From the NCBI RefSeq assembly GCF_042688525.2, contig NZ_JBHWAB010000001.1, positions 3,100,001 through 3,164,000 on the forward strand: a stretch of DNA of 64,000 nucleotides, given 5' to 3'. Positions 47,854 through 56,831 of this stretch are shown here, piece by piece. The notes under the pieces are model-generated. The model saw nothing but the letters and a program-made list of their open reading frames with translations. It made no database searches and had not been told where the DNA came from. A program made the translations under genes and the position numbers. Source of the DNA: Haloimpatiens sp042688525 (GTDB lineage: Bacteria; Bacillota; Clostridia; Clostridiales; Clostridiaceae). Position 1 is the first letter of the stretch, and every line of letters begins with the position of its first letter.

Positions 47854-48846
47854 TCACTTTGGGAAACGAATGGAAAATATGGCGCCGCCCTGCAGGTGAT
47901 TTTTGGCAGTAATCGTCCCTCCCTGCCTTGTTATAATCATGTGGCAAAGGGACAATCCAATTCCGTATCCTGTGGCCTGTGAGTTTTTCCCACGATAGAA
48001 CCTGTGGAACAGGCAGTGTAAATCTTCTTTTTTAAAGCCTGGGCCGCTGTCGTGAATGGTAATCTGGGTAAACAGGGGGTTGTCCTCACAAACAATATCA
48101 AGTTTTCCATTATCTCCTGCGATTTCCATACAATTTTTGATGACATTTTGAATTGCTTCCGAAAGCCAGCCTAAATCTCCCAAAATCTTTATCCCTTTTG
48201 GCACGTCCATTTGTAAAGTAATATTGTGCAGTTCCATTGGAATCAGAAGCGGGTGAAGTGCAGCATTTATCAAGTGGTTCACATCGATTTGTTCTCTTTT
48301 AAAAGCCACAATGCCCGCGTCCAAACGGGATAATTTCAAAAGGGAAGTAATCAGCCAATCCATCCGTACAAGCAATTCCTCCGTTTCCCTTAGTAAATTT
48401 TTACGCTCATTTTCATCAGGATTATTTGCTAACAATGACAGAATCAAGTTCACTGATGTGAGCGGGGTTCGAAGTTGGTGGGCTATGTCAGCCAGCGAAT
48501 CGGCAAGATGCTCCTTTTCTTTTTTAAGGGCATCGTTTTGCTCCCGAATACGCAGCATCATTTTTGTTATCTCGCTATACAGAATGGAAAGCTCCCCCTC
48601 CTCCGATTCACCAATATGTAGATGGTCAGCATTATGAAGTACAAGATCAATTTGATTTGAAATCTGCGCAATGCTTTTGTATCGGGCTTTGGTAAACAGG
48701 AAAAACGCTATGCCAAAGGCGGTGGCAAAAGCAATGGCAAGAATTCCCGCCGCCTTATTTATTGAAAATCCCAGTATTATAGCGGCTGTGGCCATTAAGG
48801 AGAACAAAATGGCAAACTGTCGAAACTCCCTATTTCGAAGCATACT
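47854..48846 (-). CDS. Sensor histidine kinase of the ABC module
   Basis: I put the start at 48846 (330 residues), overlapping the end of the response regulator; ATG 48840 is also possible. Two membrane helices at the N-terminus (ILFSLMATAAIILGF, GILAIAFATAFGIAFFLF) with almost no external loop, then a HAMP-like linker, the H-box ADIAHQLRTPLTSV, and N/G boxes (IQNVIKNCMEIA, GYGIGLSLCHMI). Kinases with so short a sensor often sense through their ABC transporter. Confidence 0.9.
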   Translation of the reverse strand, partial: SMLRNREFRQFAILFSLMATAAIILGFSINKAAGILAIAFATAFGIAFFLFTKARYKSIAQISNQIDLVLHNADHLHIGESEEGELSILYSEITKMMLRIREQNDALKKEKEHLADSLADIAHQLRTPLTSVNLILSLLANNPDENERKNLLRETEELLVRMDWLITSLLKLSRLDAGIVAFKREQIDVNHLINAALHPLLIPMELHNITLQMDVPKGIKILGDLGWLSEAIQNVIKNCMEIAGDNGKLDIVCEDNPLFTQITIHDSGPGFKKEDLHCLFHRFYRGKNSQATGYGIGLSLCHMIITRQGGTITAKNHLQGGAIFSIRFPK

Positions 48847-49516
48847 CATCCCCCAATCTATACCCTGTCCCACGAACAGTTAAAATAATTTGTGGTCTTG
48901 CCGGGTCTTTTTCTATCTTCTTTCGCAAGCGTTTGATGTACACGGTTAGTGTATTGTCATTGACAAACTCACCTGCAGCGTCCCATAATTCTTCAAGTAG
49001 CTTGCCCCTTGTGATAATATTTTTGGGGTTATTAATAAACACTAAAAGCAAGCGGTATTCTAATGCTGAAAGGAAAATCTCGCTTCCGTTTTTTTTCACA
49101 ACACCGCTTGTCGTATCCACATGAAGCCCAGCAATTTCAAAACCCGACCCGGAACGCCCGCTTTTTCGCAGGGCTGTTCTAATTCGCGCAATTAATTCAC
49201 GGGGACGAAAAGGCTTGGTAATATAGTCGTCTGCGCCCATGTTCAGCCCAGTAACAACACTCCCCTCATCGTCGTAAGCTGTTAGAAAGATAACGGGAAT
49301 ATCTTGCACTTCTTTGATTTCCGTACAAACCGTAAAGCCATTTCCGTCAGGCAAAGAAATATCAATCAACGCCAAATCAAACTTATTTCCGCCAAGGGCG
49401 GCAAGAGCGTCACTTCGCGTAGGGGCGTGGGTGACCGTAAATCCTTCCGAGCGGAGCAAAAGTATAAGGTTTTTAGCGATTGCCTTATCGTCCTCAACTA
49501 AAAATATCCGTTTCAT
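48830..49516 (-). CDS. OmpR-type response regulator of the ABC module
   Basis: A 228-residue protein with a receiver domain (IFLVEDDKAIAKNL, phosphorylated Asp in LALIDISLPDGNGF, Lys in ITKPFRPREL) and a winged-helix effector domain (TLTVYIKRLRKKIEKD, ILTVRGTGYRLGDEY). It would control the transporter genes in response to the kinase. It overlaps the small HTH gene before it by 4 bases (ATGA) and the kinase after it. Confidence 0.95.
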   Translation of the reverse strand: MKRIFLVEDDKAIAKNLILLLRSEGFTVTHAPTRSDALAALGGNKFDLALIDISLPDGNGFTVCTEIKEVQDIPVIFLTAYDDEGSVVTGLNMGADDYITKPFRPRELIARIRTALRKSGRSGSGFEIAGLHVDTTSGVVKKNGSEIFLSALEYRLLLVFINNPKNIITRGKLLEELWDAAGEFVNDNTLTVYIKRLRKKIEKDPARPQIILTVRGTGYRLGDEYASK

Positions 49517-49707
49517 TTATTTTCACCACTTTTTACTTTATTGCGCCTATATCGTCCGTCAACCGGTTTTTTAGCGTCAACCGGAACAAGCCATGTATTT
49601 CCCATTTTTTTAGCTTCTTTAATCCGTCCATTAGAGCAATGGTACACTACCATTCTGTCTGTGATTCCCCAATTCTTCGCTGCTTCTTTTGTCGTTATAT
49701 AATCCAC
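49513..49707 (-). CDS. Small helix-turn-helix protein (excisionase/MerR-like)
   Basis: I choose the GTG at 49707, because GGAGG lies 8 bases before it (the longer frame reads through this site). 64 residues: YITTKEAAKNWGITDRMVVY is a MerR/excisionase-type HTH and GRIKEAKKMGNTWLVPVDA its wing. It is the first gene of the GC-rich operon and overlaps the response regulator start. Probably a DNA-binding regulator or a vestige of a mobile element. Confidence 0.8.
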   Translation of the reverse strand: MDYITTKEAAKNWGITDRMVVYHCSNGRIKEAKKMGNTWLVPVDAKKPVDGRYRRNKVKSGENK

Positions 49708-49901
49708 GTGTAACACCTCCATAGCTCTATTGTATTTCTTTTGACGGAAATATACAAGCTGAGGTATAGAACAAAAATTCAACTTAAAGCCATTCCCTAT
49801 GATACGGTATTTTCACTTATAAAAATAGCTCTAACCAATCTAAATCAATGGTTAAAGCTACAAACCTCATTTATGTGTTTTTAAAATTTTACACATATAA
49901 C

Positions 49902-50348
49902 TTAATATCTTGATTTTTCTTTCAGAGCAATATAGAAATCATCAATACCACTTTTTTTCATAGTATCATTATTTTCTCTCCATATCTTAGTAAGAGACTC
50001 ATTATACATTGTTGGTTTACAAGGGTATTTAGAACACTCAAAGCAAAAGTTTACTTTTTCTTTTTTATGACACTTATTTATACTGCATTGACACTCAGAC
50101 TTATCAGTAAAACGACATCCAGGACAATTACCATTTGAAAAATGCCTTAAGATATCTAAAAATTCTTCATAATGATTAAATATAGGCATAAACTCTTTTA
50201 TTTTTTCAACCATATTCTCAAAGTTCTCTAAATTTTCATTAAGCTCCTTACTTAATAGTACAATCTTACTACCTTCATAATTAGCACACCTCGAACAATC
50301 ATTTCCACAAGGCGCTAATTCTTTTACAGCTTTTTCATAATTATTCAT
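49902..50348 (-). CDS. DUF3795 cysteine-rich protein
   Basis: A 148-residue protein from ATG 50348 behind AGAGGAATTGTT. Cysteine clusters LAPCGNDCSRCANY, GNCPGCRFTDKSECQCSINKC and VNFCFECSKYPC fit DUF3795, a family with probable metal-binding cysteines and no known function. It stands alone between the GC-rich module and the third toxin locus. Confidence 0.85.
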   Translation of the reverse strand: MNNYEKAVKELAPCGNDCSRCANYEGSKIVLLSKELNENLENFENMVEKIKEFMPIFNHYEEFLDILRHFSNGNCPGCRFTDKSECQCSINKCHKKEKVNFCFECSKYPCKPTMYNESLTKIWRENNDTMKKSGIDDFYIALKEKSRY

Positions 50349-50481
50349 AACAATTCCTCTTCTTAATAACACAAAATATTTGCTTTCACTTATATAGATG
50401 CAATAAAAAGAGGAAAGTCACGTTTTATGTGAAAATTTTAATAACTTCTTCATACCATTCTTTTGAAGGGAAGTGATACAT

Positions 50482-50583
50482 ATGAGTAACAATACTTTAA
50501 TGTTACTATTTCAGGCAGGATTATTTTTACTAGCACTACTAACATTTATAGTGTTACTTATTGATAAAATGTCAAAAAAATAG
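50482..50583 (+). CDS. TxpA/Fst-like type I toxin, locus 3
   Basis: A 33-residue protein behind GGGAAGTGATACAT: a short polar start (MSNNTLMLLFQAG), one membrane helix (LFLLALLTFIVLLI) and a basic end (DKMSKK). This is the layout of the holin-like TxpA/BsrG/Fst toxin superfamily, which damages the membrane when overproduced. A strong hairpin at the stop codon and a convergent small RNA promoter follow. Confidence 0.75.
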   Translation: MSNNTLMLLFQAGLFLLALLTFIVLLIDKMSKK

Positions 50584-50714
50584 TAGCCCCGTACGCAAAT
50601 GGCTAGCTACTATTTTTTAACATATTAAATTATAGTGATACCAGTTGCCTAAGCAACTAGAATTGTATACTATAGGGTGTTCTCAGCACCCTATTTTTAT
50701 TGTCTTCATTTTTT
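50575..50714 (-). ncRNA. Candidate antitoxin RNA, locus 3
   Basis: The extended -10 TGATATAAT (plus 50721-50729) lies in a block that is nearly identical (about 45 bp) to locus 1. The RNA would start with a hairpin TAGGGTG / CACCCTA (plus 50675-50696) and end with a terminator AAAAAATAGTAGC / GCTACTATTTTTT (plus 50574-50620) that overlaps the toxin stop codon. The body is unrelated to locus 1. Confidence 0.65.
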
Positions 50715-50759
50715 ATTTATATTATATCAAATTTTTGTGAGAAATAAACATCATTTTTC

Positions 50760-51010
50760 AATTTTATTCTTCCTAAACTTATAGCATTATTAGTTAACAA
50801 ATACAATTTCACCCATAATATCACCTATCCTTACCACCATACTTCCTCACCAAGTCAAACATTGATTCAATCTCATCACAACCTGATTATAGATCAAAGC
50901 TATTTTACAAGTTTTGTCCGAAACACCACTTGCTATAATTTTCTTGTATCAAGGTAATATTGGGTTGAATACCTTTCTTTATTTGCATATAATTTAGTAT
51001 ATTATTAATT
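50760..51010. other. Intergenic region without a visible gene
   Basis: AT-rich, with stops in all frames at short distance. I see no hairpin, no repeat and no convincing promoter until the MITE starts at 51011. Confidence 0.5.
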
Positions 51011-51228
51011 CAACTTTCGCAGTAAAAAAATACTGCTTAGCGAAGGGAAATGATATATTGCATAAGAAACATTTGAAAAAAGTTATTTTTTAATTACTGA
51101 TTCCTACGGAATATTAATTAAAAAATCTTTTTTCAATATGAGTAAAGCTTAGAACTTGTTACTGAAGTGAAAGGTTTCTAAGCACGATATCATTTCCCGC
51201 AGCGTCTATTTTAAATCTGTAAAAGTTG
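51011..51228. mobile_element. Palindromic MITE, copy B (reversed)
   Basis: Starts CAACTTTCGCAG and ends AAAAGTTG. Same central ATTCCTACGGAAT palindrome as copies A, C and D. It is ~35 bp shorter, lacking a segment around the arm near 51070. It ends ~30 bp before the acetyltransferase start and may affect its expression. Confidence 0.78.
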
Positions 51229-51258
51229 AATATACTAAACATGAAGTGGAGATATGTT

Positions 51259-51813
51259 ATGAATAATATATTAAGATCTGTGAATGAAGAGTATCAACTG
51301 CTCTTATTAACCAAGCAACATATTGAGACATTATACAATTGGAATATTGAAGAAAAGCATTTCGAACAATATTCTTGTCGTCCTTTAAGAATGTCACAAT
51401 CATTTGAAAAATATTCTTGTAAAACATTAAAATCAATTTCTGAAGGAAAGCAAAAAATCTATGTATTAGTTAATAAAAAAAATCCCAATATCCCTTTAGG
51501 AAAAATAACATTATTTGATTTGAATTCCAGAAATCATAGTGCTGAATTTGGATATTATTTCCCTGATAATAATAGATCACAAGGATTAGGTAGTATTATG
51601 TTGACACAATTTATTAAAAAATCATTTAAAGATGATAAGCTAAATTTAAATAAAATATATGCAACTACATCTTCAAATAATATTCCTTCAATAAAACTTT
51701 TAGAAAAATTTAATTTTAAACTGGATGGAAGATTGAGAGAACATTATTGGATTAATGAAAATAAGTATGATCAACTTATTTATTCAAAGCTAAAATGTGA
51801 ATGGACTAATTAA
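51259..51813 (+). CDS. GNAT family N-acetyltransferase (RimJ/RimL-like)
   Basis: Start at 51259 behind GTGGAGATATGTT, 184 residues. GNAT motif A is FPDNNRSQGLGSIMLTQFI (the R/QxxGxG/A acetyl-CoA loop), followed by KIYATTSSNNIPSIKLLEKFNF and a closing HYWINENKYDQLIYSKL, typical of RimJ/RimL or spermidine/aminoglycoside-type acetyltransferases. Substrate unknown. The MITE ends just upstream. Confidence 0.87.
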   Translation: MNNILRSVNEEYQLLLLTKQHIETLYNWNIEEKHFEQYSCRPLRMSQSFEKYSCKTLKSISEGKQKIYVLVNKKNPNIPLGKITLFDLNSRNHSAEFGYYFPDNNRSQGLGSIMLTQFIKKSFKDDKLNLNKIYATTSSNNIPSIKLLEKFNFKLDGRLREHYWINENKYDQLIYSKLKCEWTN

Positions 51814-51827
51814 TCGATGGACATCAT

Positions 51828-51868
51828 AGATAAAACCCACGACATCACTGTCATGGATTTTATCTTTA
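51828..51868. terminator. Bidirectional terminator between convergent genes
   Basis: AGATAAAACCC / GGATTTTATCT (one bulge) between the acetyltransferase and the oxidoreductase; T-rich on both sides. Confidence 0.65.
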
Positions 51869-51899
51869 GTATAGACACACTTACTATTTTTAATATATT

Positions 51900-54308
51900 T
51901 TATTTATATTTATTAAATCTTCTTTTTGTTTCTAATCTATTTTGCCACATTTCTTCTTGTGATTTATATCCTCTAGACTCTGCCTTATCTTTTGTGTATG
52001 TTTTTTCAAATATAAGATCTAGAATATGTATAGCATCTTTACCAGCAGCTTCCATAGTAGCTCTACAAGAACCACAATAAGTTACTACATTGTCTTGAGT
52101 ACAATCATTTGCTCTTCTTGTATATATCTTTTCATAAAGTGATGGGTTAGAGCTGCAAACCATCCCACCAACACCACAGCATCTAGTATTTTCTCTATTA
52201 TTATTCATTTCTTCATATTTATATCCCAATTCATCTAATATCCATCTTACACTTTCATGATGTGATGTTACATCCCTAGTAACACATGAATCATGTATGT
52301 TAAAAATAACATCTGAATTTTTACCAATACCATTTGAGGATTCTGGAATACCTATTTTATCCTTCATTAAATCCCAATAAGCTATAACCTTTTGATTTTT
52401 AGCTGTAGCACTAAAAACTTTATAGCAAGACGGACATATTGTTATAATAACTTCTGCACCCATTTCATCTATAATATCCATTATTTTTTTATTTCTTTCC
52501 TTAAATTTCTTATCTTCTCCAATCATTGAAGTTACTTTACCACAACATTGAAGAACTGCCCCTACATTTTCCTCTCCTAAAGTCTCTTTTAAGTGCTGTA
52601 ACGTTTTTTCTACTAATTCTGGGTTATAAGCTGGGACTGTACAACCTGGAGCAAAAACATACTTAGTTTTTTTATTTTTTGCCTCTACAGCAGTTGAATA
52701 TTCTTCACTACATTCTTTTTCTTGAATTTCGTCACTAACTTTAAGAGATTCTAATGGAACCAATCCACCATTTTTCTCTGCAAGTTCCTCTTTAATAGCC
52801 TTAAAAATTGATTTTATATCAAAATCATTCGGACACTTAATTGTACATTGGCTGCATTGATTACAAGAATAAGGTATCATCTTATCCATACTTTCATAAC
52901 CTTTTTCTAGATATTCCTTAAATAAATTTTTAGGACAATCTGTATATTCCTTTAACATCATACATTCTTTCATACATAATCTGCATTCACATTGACGACA
53001 TCTATCTGCTTCTTTCATAGCTTCCTCTTTAGTATAACCTAAACTAACTTCCTCAAAGCTTTTAATTCTTTCTTTTGGATCTAGTTCTTTCATATCTACT
53101 CTTGAACCTTGTACACTTTCCCAATCTACCTTCATATCCAACTTAGTATTATAACTCCAAGTATCTTCTATAGTTCTTCCTTCTTCTAATGACTCACCTT
53201 TTAAAAATCTTACAACAGATTCTGCAGCTCTTCTTCCAGTAGCCATAGCTTGTATAACTATAACTGATTCTCCTGAAGCATCCCCTGCTAAAAATACTTT
53301 TTCATTTGAAATTGATTGAAGAGTTAATTTATTACACTCAAAAGTTGTATTTCGTCTTTGTGCTAAAACATCTTTTGCAAAAGCCCCTTGTACACCTTGT
53401 CCAATAGCAAATATTATAGTATCTACTTCAAATTCCATAACTTCATTTTCATCAAATTTTGGTGCAAATCTTCCTTCCTCATCGAACATTGATAAGCATT
53501 TCTTTAACTGAACCTTTGAAACTCTACAGCAATCCATGGCAACATCTCCGCCGCCAACTACTAATACTTTTTTCCCTGCTTTTTCAATATTTCTAGTTAA
53601 AGCTGCTTCTTTTAAATATGCTGCAGCACTATATACACCTTCAGCATCATAATTTTCTAAGCTTCTATCAACTCTTCCTTCATGCTTACCTACTGCAACT
53701 ACTACTGCATCAAAGCTATTAACTATTTTATCAAATTCTATATCACGACCAATTTCACAGTTAAGATTAAATTCAACACCTAATTTATCTAAATAACTTA
53801 TTTCATTTTCTAGTACATTTCTTGGTAATCTGTATTCTGGTATTCCTACAGCCATCATTCCACCTCGAACAGGCAGTTTTTCAAATACAGTTACTCTACA
53901 GCCTTCTTTTCTTAAATCTAAAGCTGCTTGTAGTCCTGAAGGTCCTGCCCCTATTACCGCAACCTTTTTACCATTAGATTCTTTAGTTTGTAAATCCCAA
54001 TTTTCTACTTTATCAAAATTATCTGCTGCATATCTCTTTAAAGCTGCTATAGCCATTGGACTTTTTGCTTCATTCCACTTACATTTTCCTTCACAAGGGT
54101 GAGCACATATTCTACCTAAAGTTCCTGGAATAAACAATTTTTCCCTAATAACTTTAATAGCCTCTTCACCTTTATCTTCTTTTATTAATCTAACATATTC
54201 TTTAACATTTGTATGCATAGGACAGGTAGCAGCACAAGCGGGTTCCGAATCCCCCATACAGTTTTCCACAATATTTTTCATACTATCTATGATTTCTTGA
54301 CTTAACAT
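51900..54308 (-). CDS. GltD-like FAD oxidoreductase fused to an HdrD-like iron-sulfur CCG domain, with apparent internal deletion
   Basis: An 802-residue protein. N-terminal Fer4 cysteines (ACAATCPMHTNVKEY, RICAHPCEGKCKW), FAD site VIGAGPSGLQAALDL at ~118, and nucleotide site LVVGGGDVAMDCC at ~249-260. Then two 4Fe-4S groups (CRQCECRLCMKEC, CNQCSQCTIKCP) and two CCG domains (PGCT...CCGK; CCGVGGMVC). It is a probable electron-transfer enzyme. Straight after GGGDVAMDCCRVSK (residue ~265) the text jumps to VQLKKCLSM; in GltD-type proteins ~80 residues (the RRT...EMPA region) normally lie between. So the NAD(P)H domain seems to have lost its middle. Confidence 0.85.
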   Translation of the reverse strand: MLSQEIIDSMKNIVENCMGDSEPACAATCPMHTNVKEYVRLIKEDKGEEAIKVIREKLFIPGTLGRICAHPCEGKCKWNEAKSPMAIAALKRYAADNFDKVENWDLQTKESNGKKVAVIGAGPSGLQAALDLRKEGCRVTVFEKLPVRGGMMAVGIPEYRLPRNVLENEISYLDKLGVEFNLNCEIGRDIEFDKIVNSFDAVVVAVGKHEGRVDRSLENYDAEGVYSAAAYLKEAALTRNIEKAGKKVLVVGGGDVAMDCCRVSKVQLKKCLSMFDEEGRFAPKFDENEVMEFEVDTIIFAIGQGVQGAFAKDVLAQRRNTTFECNKLTLQSISNEKVFLAGDASGESVIVIQAMATGRRAAESVVRFLKGESLEEGRTIEDTWSYNTKLDMKVDWESVQGSRVDMKELDPKERIKSFEEVSLGYTKEEAMKEADRCRQCECRLCMKECMMLKEYTDCPKNLFKEYLEKGYESMDKMIPYSCNQCSQCTIKCPNDFDIKSIFKAIKEELAEKNGGLVPLESLKVSDEIQEKECSEEYSTAVEAKNKKTKYVFAPGCTVPAYNPELVEKTLQHLKETLGEENVGAVLQCCGKVTSMIGEDKKFKERNKKIMDIIDEMGAEVIITICPSCYKVFSATAKNQKVIAYWDLMKDKIGIPESSNGIGKNSDVIFNIHDSCVTRDVTSHHESVRWILDELGYKYEEMNNNRENTRCCGVGGMVCSSNPSLYEKIYTRRANDCTQDNVVTYCGSCRATMEAAGKDAIHILDLIFEKTYTKDKAESRGYKSQEEMWQNRLETKRRFNKYK

Positions 54309-54352
54309 AAATACTTCCTCCTTCTTATATATACACTAAAAGTTCTATTGAC

Positions 54353-54862
54353 TTATTTTTTTAAACTCTTTGGATCAACTGCAAATATAAATACTCCTAG
54401 AACTATTACAATTCCCCAAATAGCTAATGTTGAAGAAATTTTATTCCCAAATATTAAAGCACTAAATATAATAGCCCCTAAGGAAGCTGTACTATTTAAT
54501 GCAGTTCCCATGGCTGCTCCAATTAAGTCAACAGCTTTATACCAAGAAAGATAAGTTATAGCTCCTAATATAGCTATAGCTCCATATTTAAATACTAATC
54601 CTGTACTTATAACTTCTGACGCAATACCATAACCTTTTATCATTGGTAACACTATTACTGCATAAGAAACCATTGATATAAAATATCTTAAACATAAAAA
54701 TTGTTGTGGTGCTGCTTCAATATGGTCCTCATCTTTAATACGTTTCATTGCAAAACCTATAATAACTCCTTCTGAAGCCCATCCTAAAACTGCTATTAAA
54801 GCAAACATTATTCCCTTTGAAAAAGTTTCTGGTACATTACCTGATGGATTAAATCCTAACAT
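54353..54862 (-). pseudogene. EamA/DMT-family transporter, C-terminal half
   Basis: 169 residues with five membrane helices (IMFALIAVLGWASEGVIIGF, YFISMVSYAVIVLPMI, YGAIAILGAITYLSW, GTALNSTASLGAIIFSAL, STLAIWGIVIVLGVFIFAV). This is the second EamA repeat; normal members have ten helices. The frame has no ribosome site at its ATG and upstream turns into stops. The 5' half is missing; it breaks at the same point as the sigma-54 activator's 5' end. Confidence 0.8.
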
Positions 54863-54864
54863 AT

Positions 54865-56133
54865 ATAAATAACAGTGCTAAAAAACTTTTACATATTGAG
54901 AATGACTCTTTTGAAAATATCAATATAACTTCAATTCTTCCTGAAATTATTTGTATACTTGATAAAGTAAAAAAAGATAGTAATTTTACTGAAGAAAATA
55001 TATTAATCAACAAACCTAACTACAGATTTAATTGTGATATTTATACCTTAAAAGAAAATAATACAGCCATTGGAATTATAATTTTATTAAAAGATATTAA
55101 ATCTATCTTAAATACAGTGAATAAATATTCCAGTTCAGAAGCAACTTATAGATTTGAAGATATAATAGGAATAAGTCCCCAATTAAATAAAATAATAGAG
55201 GGAAGTAAACAAATAGCTGATAGTCCTTCTACTGTACTTATAACTGGCGAAAGTGGTTGTGGTAAAGAATTACTTGCACAAGCTATCCATAATGAAAGTT
55301 CAAGAAAAACTGGACCTTTTATCGCCCTAAATTGTGGTGCTATTCCTAAAAATCTTATTGAGAGTGAACTTTTCGGTTATGAGGGTGGTACCTTTACAGG
55401 TGCTAAAAAAGGTGGTCGTGCAGGAAAGTTTGAACTTGCAGATGGTGGAACACTATTTTTAGATGAAATTGGAGAAATGCCTTTAGAAATGCAGGTAACA
55501 CTTCTTAGAGTTTTACAAGAAGGTTGTATAATCAGAGTGGGTGGAAAAAATCCTATACCAATCAATGTTCGAATTATAGCTGCTACTAATAAAAATTTAA
55601 AAGAGGAAATAAAAAAAGGAACTTTTAGAAGTGACTTATTTTATAGATTAAATGTAATACCTCTAAAACTTCCACCTTTAAAAGATAGAATAGGAGATGT
55701 TCCTGTATTAATAGACTATTTTTTAAATATGAAAAGTAAAAAATTACATAAACCTATTCCACATATCTCTCAAAAATTATATAAAAAAATGTTATCATAT
55801 TGTTGGCCTGGTAACATTAGAGAACTAGAAAATTGTGTTGAAAATATAGTTAATTTAAATGGTGTAACAACCTATGAAATTAATTTTGATGAATGTCATT
55901 GTATGACTAGAGACAATTTAGGAAATCCAATACCTGAAAATAGTGATACTACTTCTTGTGAATTAAATGTTTCTGATACTGAAGATAATAATATTATTCC
56001 ACTGCTTACTTTAGAACAAGAAGCTATAAAAAAGGCTATACATATATGTAAAGGAAATATGACCAAAACTGCTAACTGTTTAGGTATAAGTCGAACTGCT
56101 CTCTATAACAAAATTAATAGATATAATCTTTAA
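54865..56133 (+). pseudogene. Sigma-54-dependent transcriptional activator, 5'-truncated
   Basis: The frame is open from 54865 but has no proper start; a GTG at 55117 could restart it. The N-terminal remainder looks like a PAS domain end (INNSAKKLLHIENDSF). Then an AAA+ domain: Walker A TGESGCGKELLAQAIHN, a modified GAFTGA loop (GGTFTGA), Walker B LADGGTLFLDEIGEMP, and a Fis-type HTH at the end (NMTKTANCLGISRTALYNKI). It most likely controlled the divergent transporter/oxidoreductase operon. Confidence 0.82.
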
Positions 56134-56216
56134 CATACTCTATAACATTTAACAAATATGAACTTCGGTGTTTTTTCTGAATAATTACTACCTAAAATAC
56201 CCATTCAATCGTAGAA

Positions 56217-56258
56217 AAACTCCCACTTAACCTAAAAGTTTAAAGTGTGAGTTTCTTC
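56217..56258 (+). terminator. Terminator after the sigma-54 activator
   Basis: AAACTCCCACTT / AAGTGTGAGTTT (one mismatch) followed by a T-rich stretch. Confidence 0.6.
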
Positions 56259-56332
56259 ACAATTTTATGAGATAAAAATAATAAAATGTTGTATAATATT
56301 ATCATAAAATATCTGGGGAGGTTTAATTTATC

Positions 56333-56794
56333 ATGAACAATACATTAACTAAGGAAAATCTTAGAAAATTAAAAGAAGAATTAGAATTTAGAATGACTAC
56401 TAAAAAAGCTGAAATAGCAAAAGAAAAATTAGTGGCTGCTGCCTATGGTGATAGGTCTGAGAATGCAGAGTATAAAGAGGCTTGTGCCAACTATAGAGAA
56501 AATGATAATAGAATTCAGTATTTAATGAACATGATTTCAACAGCTACTATAGTAGATGATGATATAGATAAATCAGCTTTAGGCATTAACAGTAAAGCTA
56601 AAATTAAATTCATAGATGATGACTTCGAAGATGTTGTAACATTAGTAACTACTATGGATTTAGATCCTGAAAATATGCGCATAAGTATAGAATCAGATTT
56701 AGGGAAAGCATTATCTGGCAAAAAAGTTGGAGATATTGTTGAAGTTAATGCTCCAGCAGGAAAATATTCAGTAGAAATATTGGAGATACTATAA
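56333..56794 (+). CDS. greA: GreA/GreB-type transcription elongation factor
   Basis: A 153-residue protein. The N-terminal coiled coil carries the conserved tip GDRSENAEYKEA, whose acidic residues reach into RNA polymerase to stimulate transcript cleavage in Gre factors. The C-terminal domain ends ALSGKKVGDIVEVNAPAGKY, the usual Gre signature. It rescues backtracked polymerase. The start has GGGGAGG, with a TATAAT at about 56293. It may be an additional copy to a housekeeping greA. Confidence 0.92.
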   Translation: MNNTLTKENLRKLKEELEFRMTTKKAEIAKEKLVAAAYGDRSENAEYKEACANYRENDNRIQYLMNMISTATIVDDDIDKSALGINSKAKIKFIDDDFEDVVTLVTTMDLDPENMRISIESDLGKALSGKKVGDIVEVNAPAGKYSVEILEIL

Positions 56795-56797
56795 AGA

Positions 56798-56825
56798 AAA
56801 GCTTAGTGTTAGCGCACTAAGCTTT
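56798..56825. terminator. Hairpin shared with the antitoxin RNA 5' ends
   Basis: AAAGCTTAGTG TTAGCG CACTAAGCTTT, the same stem and loop as at 38057-38082 and 44330-44352. Here it lies between greA and a convergent gene and may act as a terminator for both. Confidence 0.65.
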
Positions 56826-56831
56826 CCTTAC

